64,000 nucleotides of DNA from the NCBI GenBank assembly GCA_963835295.1, contig CAWIEX010000010.1:806001-870000 (forward strand), given 5' to 3'. Shown one piece after another: positions 25,581 through 33,552 of the stretch. Position 1 is the stretch's first letter. The number at the start of each line of letters is the position of its first letter. The notes beneath the pieces are model-generated. The model made no database searches and was not told the DNA's origin. It worked only from the letters and a program-made list of their open reading frames with translations. The position numbers and the translations under genes were made by a program. The DNA is from JAOPZW01 sp963835295 (GTDB lineage Bacteria > Actinomycetota > Thermoleophilia > Solirubrobacterales > Solirubrobacteraceae).

Positions 25581-26000
25581 ATGAGCCCGTATGAGCACGT
25601 GGAGGTCAAGGCCCCGGGCGACGCCGTCGTGGCGGCGCTCCGCGAAGGGCTGCGGTCGCGCGGCCTGACGGAGTACGCGCTGGTCGATCACGGCCATGAC
25701 ATGGCCGCTGCGGGAGCCACGGCCCACCCGGCCTGGACGCTCGTATTCGGCAACCCGGCGGCCGGTGCGGCGCTGCTCGAGCGCGAGCTGTCCGCGGCGG
25801 TGGACATCCCACTCCGGCTCGCGGTCATCGACCGTGGCGCAGGGCGCAGCGCGATCGTGATCCGACCGATGGGCACGCTGCTGGGCGAGCAGCACGCCGA
25901 TCTCGCGGAACGCTTCACCACCGTGCTGCGGTCTCTCGCCGACGAGGCTCGCGCCAACGCGGGGCGCGACGAGGGTCGCGGACCGCCGAGCCCGCCATAG
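25581..26000 (+). CDS. DUF302 domain protein
   Basis: 139 residues from the ATG at 25581, matching the DUF302 core: VDHGHDMAAAGATAHPAWTL, then VFGNPAAGAALLERELSAAV and DIPLRLAVID. DUF302 is a small alpha/beta fold with no established activity. It is followed 8 nt later by the truncated hemoglobin gene, suggesting a two-gene transcript. It is divergent from the frameshifted ligase with a 92-bp gap. Confidence 0.8.
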   Translation: MSPYEHVEVKAPGDAVVAALREGLRSRGLTEYALVDHGHDMAAAGATAHPAWTLVFGNPAAGAALLERELSAAVDIPLRLAVIDRGAGRSAIVIRPMGTLLGEQHADLAERFTTVLRSLADEARANAGRDEGRGPPSPP

Positions 26001-26008
26001 TGGTGGGC

Positions 26009-26455
26009 ATGGACGTGCGACAGGGCCTGCGTGATATCGAGACCCGCGCCGACTGCGAGCGGCTGGTGCGCGCCTTCTACGGGCGCGCGCTCGAGGACCC
26101 GATCATCGGGTTCATCTTCGTCGACGTCGCGAAGCTCGACCTCGAGGCGCACGTCCCGCGGATCACCTCGTTCTGGGAGACCATCCTGCTGGGAGCCCAG
26201 TCCTACGGCGGCGGCGCGTTCCGCCCGCACGCGCAGCTGCACGGGAAGGTCCGGCTGCGCAGGGGGCACTTCGAGCGATGGCTGGCGCTCTGGCGGAGCA
26301 CGGTCGACGAGCTGTTCGCCGGCGACCGCGCCGAGCTGGCGAAGACCCACGCCCTGCGGGTGGCGAACGCCTTCCACCAACGCCTCGATCAGATGTCGGC
26401 AGCGGCCGATGCGCCTCCGCCGTCGGGCGGCCTGACGGTGACGCACCACGGCTGA
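26009..26455 (+). CDS. Group III truncated hemoglobin
   Basis: 148 residues from the ATG at 26009 (GTG at 26000 possible). The sequence LVRAFYGRALEDPIIGFIF, then HVPRITSFWETILLGAQSY and GKVRLRRGHFERWLALW, is the group III (trHbP) pattern; the His in RRGHFERW is the expected proximal haem ligand and AQLHGK lies in the distal region. Such proteins bind O2 or NO. The pairing with DUF302 hints at redox or nitrosative stress, but the sequence does not prove it. It runs convergently toward the SHOCT gene. Confidence 0.85.
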   Translation: MDVRQGLRDIETRADCERLVRAFYGRALEDPIIGFIFVDVAKLDLEAHVPRITSFWETILLGAQSYGGGAFRPHAQLHGKVRLRRGHFERWLALWRSTVDELFAGDRAELAKTHALRVANAFHQRLDQMSAAADAPPPSGGLTVTHHG

Positions 26456-26460
26456 CGGCG

Positions 26461-26721
26461 TCAGTGATCGGTGAGCACCGACCGCCGCTTGCGGTACTCG
26501 TCCTCATCGATCTCGCCGCGCGCATAGCGGGCGTCGAGCACGTCGAGGGCGCTCTCGTGGTGGCCGCCGACGCGCGGCGGTCCCCATCCTCCCCTGGAGC
26601 GCAGGAGCAGCACGATGCCGCCGACGACGACGATCCAGAACAGCGGCACGAAGATGATCCACCAGCCCGGCCCGTCGTGGTGCCAGGCGTCGGCGAAGAT
26701 CGTTGTGGACAGCGTTTGCAT
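26461..26721 (-). CDS. Small SHOCT-domain membrane protein
   Basis: 86 residues from the ATG at 26721, with AAAGGGAG 8-9 nt upstream deciding this start. One membrane helix (WWIIFVPLFWIVVVGGIVLL, about 18-38) is followed by a C-terminal SHOCT motif (ALDVLDARYARGEIDEDEYR). SHOCT domains are short helical modules in oligomerising or envelope-associated proteins. It lies downstream of the MMPL gene on the same strand, 150 bp away, with a 24-bp palindrome between. Confidence 0.85.
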   Translation of the reverse strand: MQTLSTTIFADAWHHDGPGWWIIFVPLFWIVVVGGIVLLLRSRGGWGPPRVGGHHESALDVLDARYARGEIDEDEYRKRRSVLTDH

Positions 26722-26801
26722 GACGTGACTCCCTTTGACGCGTTCGGCCACTGATGCTGGCAAGCGCCGGGGGGGTTGTCGTCCGGCAGGCGACGGCACC
26801 T

Positions 26802-26825
26802 CGCGTACGCCCATGGGCGTACGCG
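26802..26825. promoter_or_regulatory. Perfect 24-bp palindrome
   Basis: CGCGTACGCCCA and its exact complement TGGGCGTACGCG meet without a loop. It lies 47 nt past the MMPL stop and about 80 nt before the SHOCT start. A loop-free perfect palindrome looks more like a dimeric repressor operator (TetR or MarR style) than a terminator, but a cruciform or terminator cannot be excluded. Confidence 0.5.
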
Positions 26826-26871
26826 CCGTGGCGCTCGCCGGGCCGCGGCAACGACCGCTGTCTGCCGGCGT

Positions 26872-29070
26872 TCAGCTGGACACGGGTTGCGGCTCGGGCT
26901 CGCCGGGCGCGCCGTCGGGGGTCGGCGGCCGGTCGTCCGCATCGGGGGGCTCGATGTTGAGGTGTGGGAGGCGCCGCTCGAGCCACGCCGGCATCCACCA
27001 CATCGCCGGTCCGGCGAGGTGCATCACCGCGGGCAGGAGCAGCAGTCGGATGATGAACGCGTCGATGAAGATCGCCGAGGCGAATCCGACGCCCATCATG
27101 GCCAGCGCTCGCTCGTTGCCGATCGCGAAGGCGCCGAAGACCGCGATCATGATGATCGCCGCCGCGGTCACCACGCGCCCGGTCATGGCCAGCCCGTGGC
27201 GAACCGCGTAGTGCGCGTCGCGCGTGTGGACCCATTCCTCGTGCATGCGCGAGACGAGGAAGACCTCGTAGTCCATCGAGAGGCCGAACACGACGGCGAA
27301 GACCATGATCGGGAGGAACGACTCGATCGGCCCGGTCGAGTCGCCGAAGAGGCCCGCCAGGTGGCCGTCCTGGAAGATCAGCGTCACGACGCCGAACGCG
27401 CCCGCGATGGACAGCAGGTTGAAGACGCCGGCCTTGACCGGGATCAACAGCGAGCGGAAGACGACCGCGAGCAGCAGCAGCGACAGCCCGACCACGACGC
27501 CGATGAACAGCGGCAGCTTGTTGCGGATCGTCTGGGCGAAGTCGATGTTGGTGGCGGTCGTGCCGCCGATCGAGACGCGCGCGCCGGTCTCCTTGGCGAC
27601 CGGTGGCAGGGTCTCGTCGCGCGCCTGCTTGACGACGTCGTCGGTGCGCTCGTCCTGCGGCGTCGTCGTCGGGTAGGCGATCATCGTCGCGGTGTCGCCG
27701 CGCTTGTTGAGGTTCGCCGGCAGGACCTGCGCGATCCCGTCCTGCTTGCGCAGCGCGTCGCCGACCTGCTGGAGCGCCGCCTGGTCGCCCGCCCTCGGCA
27801 GCTCGATCGCGAGCAGCAGCGGCGCGTTGAAGCCAGGCCCGAAACCCTGCTTGAGCAGGTCGTAGGCGATCCGCGTGGTGTCGTCCTTCTTGTACGTGCT
27901 GGCGTCGCTCGTCGCCAGCCGCATATGGGTGGCGGGCCATGCCAGCGCCACCAGCACGGCGAGCGCGAGCACGGCCACCGGCAGTGGCCGGCGCGCCACG
28001 AAGCCGCTCCAGCGCGCGGCGAAGCCGGTCTCGCGATCGGCCAGGTCGGGGTCGCCGGCGTTGCCGTTCCCCGCCGGCTTGACGCGGCCGCCGATCTTGC
28101 TCAGCAGCGCCGGCATCAGCGTCAGCGCGGCGGTCATCGTGAAGAGCACCGCCAGCGCGGCGCCGATGGCGGGCCCGTAGAGGAAGGAGATCCCGAGCAG
28201 CATCATGCCGAGCATCGCGATCACGACGACCACGCCCGCGAACAGGACCGCGCGCCCGGACGTGTCGATCGCGACCAGCGTGGCCTCGCGCACGTCGCGC
28301 CCGGCGCCGCGCTCCAGCCGGAAGCGGTTGAGGATCAGCAGCGCGTAGTCGATGCCGACGCCGATCCCGATCATCGCCGCCAACTGCGGCGTCCAGTCGA
28401 CGACGTCGAGCACACGGGTCCCCACCACGCCCATCAGCGAGAGGCTCACGACCATCGCGAACAGGGCGTTGAGCAGCGGGAGCCCCATCGCGACCACGCC
28501 GAGCGTCAGGAACAGGACGAGGGCCGCCACGAGGATGCCGAAGATCTCCCCGGCGCCGCCCTGCTCAGCCGTCGACCAGTGGATGATGTCCCCGCCGAGC
28601 GCCACCTGGACCCCGCCCTTGCCATCGAGCGCGAGCGTGTCCTGCGCCATCGTCTTGACCTTCGCCGCATCGACGTCGCCGGAGCCCTTGCGGAACTGGA
28701 TCTGGGCGAACGTGATCCTGCCGTCCTTGGACACGGGGGCGCCGCGTGCGAACGGATCGCCGACGGCGAGCACCTCGGGTGACTTCGCGATCTCCGCGCG
28801 AACTCGCTCGATCGGCGCGCGGTTGCCGGCATCCAGGACGCGACCCCGGTCGACAGCGAAGACGACGCTGGCGGTGTCGCCCGACTGCTGCGGGAAGCGC
28901 TCCTTGAGCAGGTCGTAGGCCCGCTGCGACTCGGTCCCCGGAAGCCGGAAGTTGTTCACGAACTCGCCGGCTGCGGTCCCCCACAGCGCGGCACACAGGA
29001 CGAAGGCCGCGACCCACACGCCGATGACAGTGCGGCGTCGATCGTGGCACCAGGCGGCGAGCTTGCGCAT
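26872..29070 (-). CDS. MMPL-family membrane transporter
   Basis: A 732-residue RND-superfamily transporter in two halves. Each half has a large external loop after the first helix and a block of five to six helices (for example EIFGILVAALVLFLTLGVVA and KLPLFIGVVVGLSLLLLAVV). Family motifs include GIGVGIDYALLILNRFR and VFGLSMDYEVFLVSRMHEE, carrying the proton-relay Asp-Tyr pairs. It is the usual length of actinobacterial MMPL/YdfJ-like drug or lipid exporters. No regulator is adjacent. It is divergent from the small gene at 29221; a palindrome CCTCGTACGCGAGG (29121-29134) in the gap may be an operator. Confidence 0.92.
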   Translation of the reverse strand: MRKLAAWCHDRRRTVIGVWVAAFVLCAALWGTAAGEFVNNFRLPGTESQRAYDLLKERFPQQSGDTASVVFAVDRGRVLDAGNRAPIERVRAEIAKSPEVLAVGDPFARGAPVSKDGRITFAQIQFRKGSGDVDAAKVKTMAQDTLALDGKGGVQVALGGDIIHWSTAEQGGAGEIFGILVAALVLFLTLGVVAMGLPLLNALFAMVVSLSLMGVVGTRVLDVVDWTPQLAAMIGIGVGIDYALLILNRFRLERGAGRDVREATLVAIDTSGRAVLFAGVVVVIAMLGMMLLGISFLYGPAIGAALAVLFTMTAALTLMPALLSKIGGRVKPAGNGNAGDPDLADRETGFAARWSGFVARRPLPVAVLALAVLVALAWPATHMRLATSDASTYKKDDTTRIAYDLLKQGFGPGFNAPLLLAIELPRAGDQAALQQVGDALRKQDGIAQVLPANLNKRGDTATMIAYPTTTPQDERTDDVVKQARDETLPPVAKETGARVSIGGTTATNIDFAQTIRNKLPLFIGVVVGLSLLLLAVVFRSLLIPVKAGVFNLLSIAGAFGVVTLIFQDGHLAGLFGDSTGPIESFLPIMVFAVVFGLSMDYEVFLVSRMHEEWVHTRDAHYAVRHGLAMTGRVVTAAAIIMIAVFGAFAIGNERALAMMGVGFASAIFIDAFIIRLLLLPAVMHLAGPAMWWMPAWLERRLPHLNIEPPDADDRPPTPDGAPGEPEPQPVSS

Positions 29071-29220
29071 CGGGCGAAAATACCGACGCGGTGTAGGCCC
29101 TTCGCTCGGGCTACCCGTACCCTCGTACGCGAGGTGGCCCCACTACCTCGTCGGTGATCTGTGCGTCGGCGAGCATCCAGCGGCGTAAGCTGGCGCTGCC
29201 CGGCAACTGAAGGAGGCGAC

Positions 29221-29511
29221 GTGTACGCACGCGTAGCGACATTCGAGAGCGATCCCGCCAACGTCGACGACGCGATCAGCATGGTTCGTGCCGAGGTCGA
29301 ATCGGGCGAGACGCCCGACGGTCTCGAGGGCGCGAAGATGCTCATGCTCGTCAACCGCGAGACAGGACAGGGCCTTGGCGTCACGCTCTTCGACAGCGAG
29401 GAAGCGATGCGTCGCGGCGACGCGGCGCTCAACGCCATGAACCCCGGCGCGAACGAGCGACGCACCTCGGTCGACTTCTACGAGGTGCCGGTTCAGACCG
29501 TCGCCACCTAG
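29221..29511 (+). CDS. Small dimeric alpha/beta-barrel protein (ABM-like)
   Basis: 96 residues from the GTG at 29221, with a strong GAAGGAGG 6 nt upstream. The pattern YARVATFESDPANVDDAISM, LMLVNRETGQGLGVTLFDSE and VDFYEVP is that of a small antibiotic-monooxygenase/EthD-like ferredoxin fold, commonly a dimer. No catalytic residues can be named. Its divergent partner is the MMPL transporter. Confidence 0.75.
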   Translation: MYARVATFESDPANVDDAISMVRAEVESGETPDGLEGAKMLMLVNRETGQGLGVTLFDSEEAMRRGDAALNAMNPGANERRTSVDFYEVPVQTVAT

Positions 29512-29577
29512 AGGCGCGTGGCCGATCCGCTGCGCCCGGCCTGGGAACGTGAAGCGCGGAGCGGCTCCAGCGGCGAG

Positions 29578-30672
29578 TCAGGTGACGCCGCTCGCCACCG
29601 CGCGCACGCGCACGCGCGGCCGGGCGTTGTTCACGTAGCCCTTCGGGTTCCACAGCGCCGCCTCGGTCTCGGGCTGCGTGGCGGCCGAGGAGTCCCAGGC
29701 GCGCACGACGATCTCGTGCTCCCCGGGGGCGAGGTCGAGCGTCGCGCGCCAGTGCCGCCAGGCCCACCGGCCGAGGTCGTCGAGCATCTCGGCCTGCACC
29801 CAGGTCTCGCCGGCGTCGAGCGAGACGTCGACGCGCGCGACGTAGCGCTCCCCGCCGGCGAAGGCGTAGCCGCGCACCTCCACCGCGCCGGCGGGGACGG
29901 TCTGGCCGTCGGTCGGCGACAGCACGTCGGAGTTGAGCGCGACGATGCCGAGCGGCATGCCGGCGCCCGGGCCCGGCGTGCCGTCCTCGGGCAGCAGCCG
30001 GTAGGCGACGTGCTGGAAGTAGCCCGGCCACGGGGTCGCGCGGACCTCGATGCGCTCGAGCCACTTGACGCTGCGGGCGCCGATGTAGCCGGGCACGACG
30101 ACGCGCAGCGGTGCGCCGTGGACCGGCGGGAGCGGCTCGCCGTTCATCGCCCAGGCGAGCAGGACCTCGGGGCGGCACGCCTTGTCGAGGCGGATCGAGC
30201 CGCCGAAGCGCTGGGCGGGCTGGGCCTCCGGGCAGAGGTCGGCGCCTTCGAAGCCGACGTGCGCCGCCGCGGGCAACGGCGCGGCGAGCGCGAGGACGTC
30301 GGCGAGCGCCACGCCCGTCCACGTCGCGGTGCCGGTCGCCCCCGGCCCCCACGGCGCCTCACCCGGGATGTCGCGAATGGCCATCAGCCCGGCGCGGCGG
30401 TTGCCCGCGCACTGCAGGGTCGCGGTCTCGGTGCGCTCCACGAAGGCCTCGCGCAGGGTGGCGAAGGAGAGGCTGAGCTCGCGCTCGACAGCGCCGTCGA
30501 CGCGCAGGCGCCACGTGGCCGGATCGATCTCCGGCACCGCGCCATGGCCGCGCACGTAGAAGGCGTCGGTCGCCGTCAGCGGGCCCTCGTCGAGCGCTGC
30601 GAGCCCGGTCTCGGCGTTGAACGGCTCGCGCTCGTGCACGATGAGATCGGTGCGCTTGCCATAGCCCTCCAT
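29578..30672 (-). CDS. Sulfite oxidase-type molybdenum enzyme
   Basis: 364 residues from the ATG at 30672. The molybdopterin domain contains TLQCAGNRRAG, whose Cys88 is the expected molybdenum ligand, followed by WTGVALADVLALAAPL, then PVHGAPLRVVVPGYIGARSVKWL. The C-terminal Ig-like dimerisation domain includes LDAGETWVQAEM, ALWNPKGYVNNARPRV. There is no heme domain and no Tat signal, so it is probably a cytosolic sulfite oxidase-like enzyme with an unknown electron acceptor. It stands alone. Confidence 0.9.
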   Translation of the reverse strand: MEGYGKRTDLIVHEREPFNAETGLAALDEGPLTATDAFYVRGHGAVPEIDPATWRLRVDGAVERELSLSFATLREAFVERTETATLQCAGNRRAGLMAIRDIPGEAPWGPGATGTATWTGVALADVLALAAPLPAAAHVGFEGADLCPEAQPAQRFGGSIRLDKACRPEVLLAWAMNGEPLPPVHGAPLRVVVPGYIGARSVKWLERIEVRATPWPGYFQHVAYRLLPEDGTPGPGAGMPLGIVALNSDVLSPTDGQTVPAGAVEVRGYAFAGGERYVARVDVSLDAGETWVQAEMLDDLGRWAWRHWRATLDLAPGEHEIVVRAWDSSAATQPETEAALWNPKGYVNNARPRVRVRAVASGVT

Positions 30673-30809
30673 GCCGCAAGCGTATGAGTCTGATGCACTC
30701 GAGGTGCGGAAGACCCGAACTCGAGGGTCGGGGCACCACTGATGCTCCGGCGCCATCGGGCCGGCACAGTGGGCGAATTCGCAGCCCCCGGTTTCAGAAG
30801 GACAGCACG

Positions 30810-30944
30810 ATGCAGCCGCCCAGCGCCGATCAGCTCATCACCCTCCTGACGCAGTGCGACGAGAGCTCCGAGGAGGAGCGCGATGAGCTGCTCCGAGAGT
30901 TCCTCGTGCAGGCGTATCCGACCCGCCAGACGCAGGACGGCTAG
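30810..30944 (+). CDS. Small acidic protein (44 aa)
   Basis: An ATG frame with AGAAGGA 8 nt upstream. It reads MQPPSADQLITLLTQCDESS followed by EEERDELLREFLVQAYPT, an acidic, amphipathic helix-rich small protein. No family is recognised. The ribosome site and helical pattern support a real gene; the short length limits confidence. It converges on the Gfo/Idh/MocA gene. Confidence 0.5.
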   Translation: MQPPSADQLITLLTQCDESSEEERDELLREFLVQAYPTRQTQDG

Positions 30945-30971
30945 GCAAGCGTCCCGCGGCCGTGAGCCTCG

Positions 30972-32060
30972 TCAGGCGTCGAGGCGGACCTCGCGCTGCT
31001 CGGCGGCGGACAGGTAGCAGGCGTCCACGACGCGGGCGAGGCCGGCGGCCCCCGAGCCGTCGTACCGGCGCCAGTCGCCGCCGCGGACCTTGTCCACGAA
31101 CTGCTCGATGACCGCCCTGTGCCCGCGGCCGCGCTTCACCGGGACGGTGGTCGCGAGGCCCTCGCCGTGGTCGTCGGTGAAGAGCTGCAGGTCGCCCTTG
31201 GGCGCGTAGCGGTCGACGATCAGCTGGGCGCCGCCGTCGGTGCCGTAGAGCGTGATGCCGAACTCGTCTCCGTCGCGGCGGTGGGCGGCCCAGCTGGCTT
31301 CGACGAGCAGCGTGCCGCCGTCGGCCAGGCGCATGAAGACCGAGGCGAGGTCCTCGACGTCGAAGTGCGGCGCGTCGCCGTCGGCCGCTCCGGACTTGGC
31401 GGCCTCCAGGTTCGAGCCGAAGCCCGCGGTGGCGAGCAGGTCGTAGGTCGAGGCGCTCACGGCGACGACCTCGGGGTCGCCGAGGAGGAAGAGCGAGTAG
31501 TCGAGGAGGTGGACGCCGATGTCGACCAGCGGCCCACCTCCGGCCAGCTCGGCGCGCGTGAACCAGCTGCCGATCGTGGGGATGCCGGTCCGCCGCAGCC
31601 ACCAGGCCTTGGCGTAGTACGGGCGCCCGAGCCGGCCGTCGTCGATGAGCGCCTTGAGCTTCTGGATGTCGCCGCGCTGGCGGTGGTTGAAGGCGACGTC
31701 GAGCACGCGGTCGGCCTTGCGGGCGGCCCGCACCATGCGTTCGGCCTCGGGCGCGTTGAGGGCGATCGGCTTCTCGGAGAGGACGTGGAGGCCGCGCTTG
31801 AGGGCGGCGATCGCGATCGGGGCGTGCAGGAAGGTCGGGACGCAGACGCTGACCGCCTCGAGGTCCTCGACCGTCAGCAGGTCCTTCCACTCCGCGACGG
31901 CGTGCTCGATCCCGTACTTCCTGGCGAGCTTGGCGCGCGGACCGTCCTCGAGACCGGCGAGCGCGACGATCTCCGTGTCCGGGTGGGAGTGGTAGGCGGC
32001 GAGGTGCTGCTGGCCGGCCCAGCCGAGGCCGACGACGCCGACGCGCAGAGGGGCGGTCAT
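30972..32060 (-). CDS. Gfo/Idh/MocA family oxidoreductase
   Basis: 362 residues from the ATG at 32060. NAD(P)-binding VGVVGLGWAGQQHLAAYHSH, then VSVCVPTFLHAPIAIAALK and the EKP motif HVLSEKPIALN are standard, as is GGGPLVDIGVHLLDYSLF with the conserved His. These enzymes oxidise or reduce sugar or inositol hydroxyls. The start overlaps the ThuA-like gene by 4 nt, as often seen in sugar-catabolic pairs. The substrate is not identifiable. Confidence 0.92.
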   Translation of the reverse strand: MTAPLRVGVVGLGWAGQQHLAAYHSHPDTEIVALAGLEDGPRAKLARKYGIEHAVAEWKDLLTVEDLEAVSVCVPTFLHAPIAIAALKRGLHVLSEKPIALNAPEAERMVRAARKADRVLDVAFNHRQRGDIQKLKALIDDGRLGRPYYAKAWWLRRTGIPTIGSWFTRAELAGGGPLVDIGVHLLDYSLFLLGDPEVVAVSASTYDLLATAGFGSNLEAAKSGAADGDAPHFDVEDLASVFMRLADGGTLLVEASWAAHRRDGDEFGITLYGTDGGAQLIVDRYAPKGDLQLFTDDHGEGLATTVPVKRGRGHRAVIEQFVDKVRGGDWRRYDGSGAAGLARVVDACYLSAAEQREVRLDA

Positions 32061-32797
32061 GCGAACCAGTCGCGGGGCGCCATCGGGCTGTCGGCAACGG
32101 CGCGCGGGACGTCGGGGCCCGGCGCGGCCCACTCGACGGCGTTGGCGAGGACGCGCTGCACGTCGGGGTGGTGGTAGATCGGGTAGTCCTGGTCGCCGGG
32201 GCTGAAGTAGAAGATCCGCCCGGCGCCGCGCCGAAAGCAGCAGCCGCCGCGGAATACCTCGCCGCCCGCGAAGGAGCTGACGAAGACGAGCTCGTCGGGC
32301 GCCGGGATGTCGAAGTGCTCGCCGTACATCTCGTGCGCGTCGATGACGATCGGGTGCGGGACGCCGGCGGCGATCGGGTGCGCGGGGTCGACGGTCCACA
32401 CCAGCTCGCGCTCGCCGTCGTTGCGCCAGCGCAGGCTGCAGGAGGTCCCCAGGAGGCGCTGGAAGACCTTCGAGTAGTGCGCGGAGTGCAGGGCGAGCAG
32501 GCCCACGCCGCCGAGCACCGCGGCGTGGACGCGCTCCACGGCGGCGTCGTCGACCCGGTCATGCGCCGTGTGGCCCCACCAGGTCAGCACGTCGGTCTCC
32601 GCGAGCACGGCATCGCTGAGGCCGTGCTCCGGTTGGTCGAGCGTCGCGGTGCGCACCGCCACGCGATCGCCGAGCAGCGCGGTCAGGCCCGTGGCGATCG
32701 CCGCGTGCATCCCGTCGGGGTACAGGGCGCGCACGTGCTCCTCCTCGCGCTCGTGGACGTTCTCGCCCCACACCGTCACTCGTATCGGCTCGCTCAC
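32057..32797 (-). CDS. ThuA-like protein (trehalose utilisation family)
   Basis: A 246-residue class I glutamine-amidotransferase-like fold protein of the ThuA family: RVTVWGENVHEREEEHVRAL, VLTWWGHTAHDRVDD, LLALHSAHYSKVFQRLLG, VIDAHEMYGEHFDIP and RIFYFSPGDQDYPIYHHPDV. Family members act in trehalose or other disaccharide conversion with an adjacent dehydrogenase, which matches the coupled gene downstream (4-nt overlap). The reaction is unproven in most members. Confidence 0.88.
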   Translation of the reverse strand: MSEPIRVTVWGENVHEREEEHVRALYPDGMHAAIATGLTALLGDRVAVRTATLDQPEHGLSDAVLAETDVLTWWGHTAHDRVDDAAVERVHAAVLGGVGLLALHSAHYSKVFQRLLGTSCSLRWRNDGERELVWTVDPAHPIAAGVPHPIVIDAHEMYGEHFDIPAPDELVFVSSFAGGEVFRGGCCFRRGAGRIFYFSPGDQDYPIYHHPDVQRVLANAVEWAAPGPDVPRAVADSPMAPRDWFA

Positions 32798-32821
32798 CCC
32801 CTGATCCCTAGCAGAGCGTGC

Positions 32822-33439
32822 TCAGAACAGGCTGCCGATGCCCTTGATGGCCGCCTTGCCGAGGGCGAACTCGAGGAACACCCCGGCAACGCCGACCACC
32901 ACGCCCAGGACCACCACGACGAAGTCCTCGAGCAGCATGCCCAGCGACAGCAGCACCACGCCGAGGGCTGGCAGCGTGTCGAGCCCGGTGAAGGGCGGGG
33001 CGAAGAAGGCCCCCGCGGACCCGGCGATGACCAAGAGCCCGAAGACGACGCTGGTCAGACGGTGATCGAAGAGAAAGCGCAGGCGCGGCCGCGAGAAGCG
33101 CTCGAGGCGGCGGATCAGCTTCATGAGCCCCGCGATGAACCGCTGGTGCTTGTCGCCGGCCAGCTCGAGCCTGCACCAGCGCTCCGGCAGCCAGATGCGA
33201 TCGCGCCCGGCGATGAGCTGCAGGGCGAGCAGGATCGCGATGATCTCGAAGACGTGGGTCGCGCCGCCGGTCGGCAGCGGCAGCGCCGGCACGCCGAGCA
33301 GGAGGACGAAGAGAATCGCGAAGCTCTTCTCCCCGAAGACCTCGACGAGGCTGCCGAGGGTCTTCTCGCCGTCGCTCTCCAGCCAGCGCTCGAGCTCGCG
33401 ACTGACGCTGTGGGCCTCGGGCGTGGGCGACCGCGCCAT
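32822..33439 (-). CDS. ExoD-family membrane protein
   Basis: 205 residues with the ExoD pattern: a short amphipathic N terminus (LGSLVEVFGEKSFAILFVLL), GVPALPLPTGGATHVFEII, LLALQLIAGRDRIWLPERW, and three to four C-terminal membrane segments (LPALGVVLLSLGMLLEDFVV). ExoD was named for exopolysaccharide production and alkaline survival in rhizobia; its activity is unknown. It lies 24 nt downstream of the ThuA gene start side on the same strand, and is divergent from the GH2 gene. Confidence 0.85.
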   Translation of the reverse strand: MARSPTPEAHSVSRELERWLESDGEKTLGSLVEVFGEKSFAILFVLLLGVPALPLPTGGATHVFEIIAILLALQLIAGRDRIWLPERWCRLELAGDKHQRFIAGLMKLIRRLERFSRPRLRFLFDHRLTSVVFGLLVIAGSAGAFFAPPFTGLDTLPALGVVLLSLGMLLEDFVVVVLGVVVGVAGVFLEFALGKAAIKGIGSLF

Positions 33440-33515
33440 GGCGGCCGACGATAACCGCCACGTGTGGTTTCAAGGCCGCGGGCCGTGGGCACCACGCCTT
33501 CAGTCTCTGTCGTTT

Positions 33516-33532
33516 GCTTTCGAAGGCTTTCG
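33516..33532 (+). promoter_or_regulatory. Candidate DeoR operator before GH2
   Basis: GCTTTCG occurs at 33516 and 33526, 10 bp apart, with an internal TTCGAA palindrome. DeoR-family repressors often bind TTTCG-containing repeats. A DeoR gene lies directly downstream of the GH2 gene, so this is a plausible target. It is 21 nt before the GH2 ATG. Confidence 0.4.
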
Positions 33533-33552
33533 TTCTGCGGGAGGAGAGGGTC

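Noticed and set aside
26776..28782. A 668-codon His/Asp/Glu-rich frame opposite the MMPL gene
   Set aside because: It is the antisense shadow of MMPL; its composition is an effect of high GC codon use.
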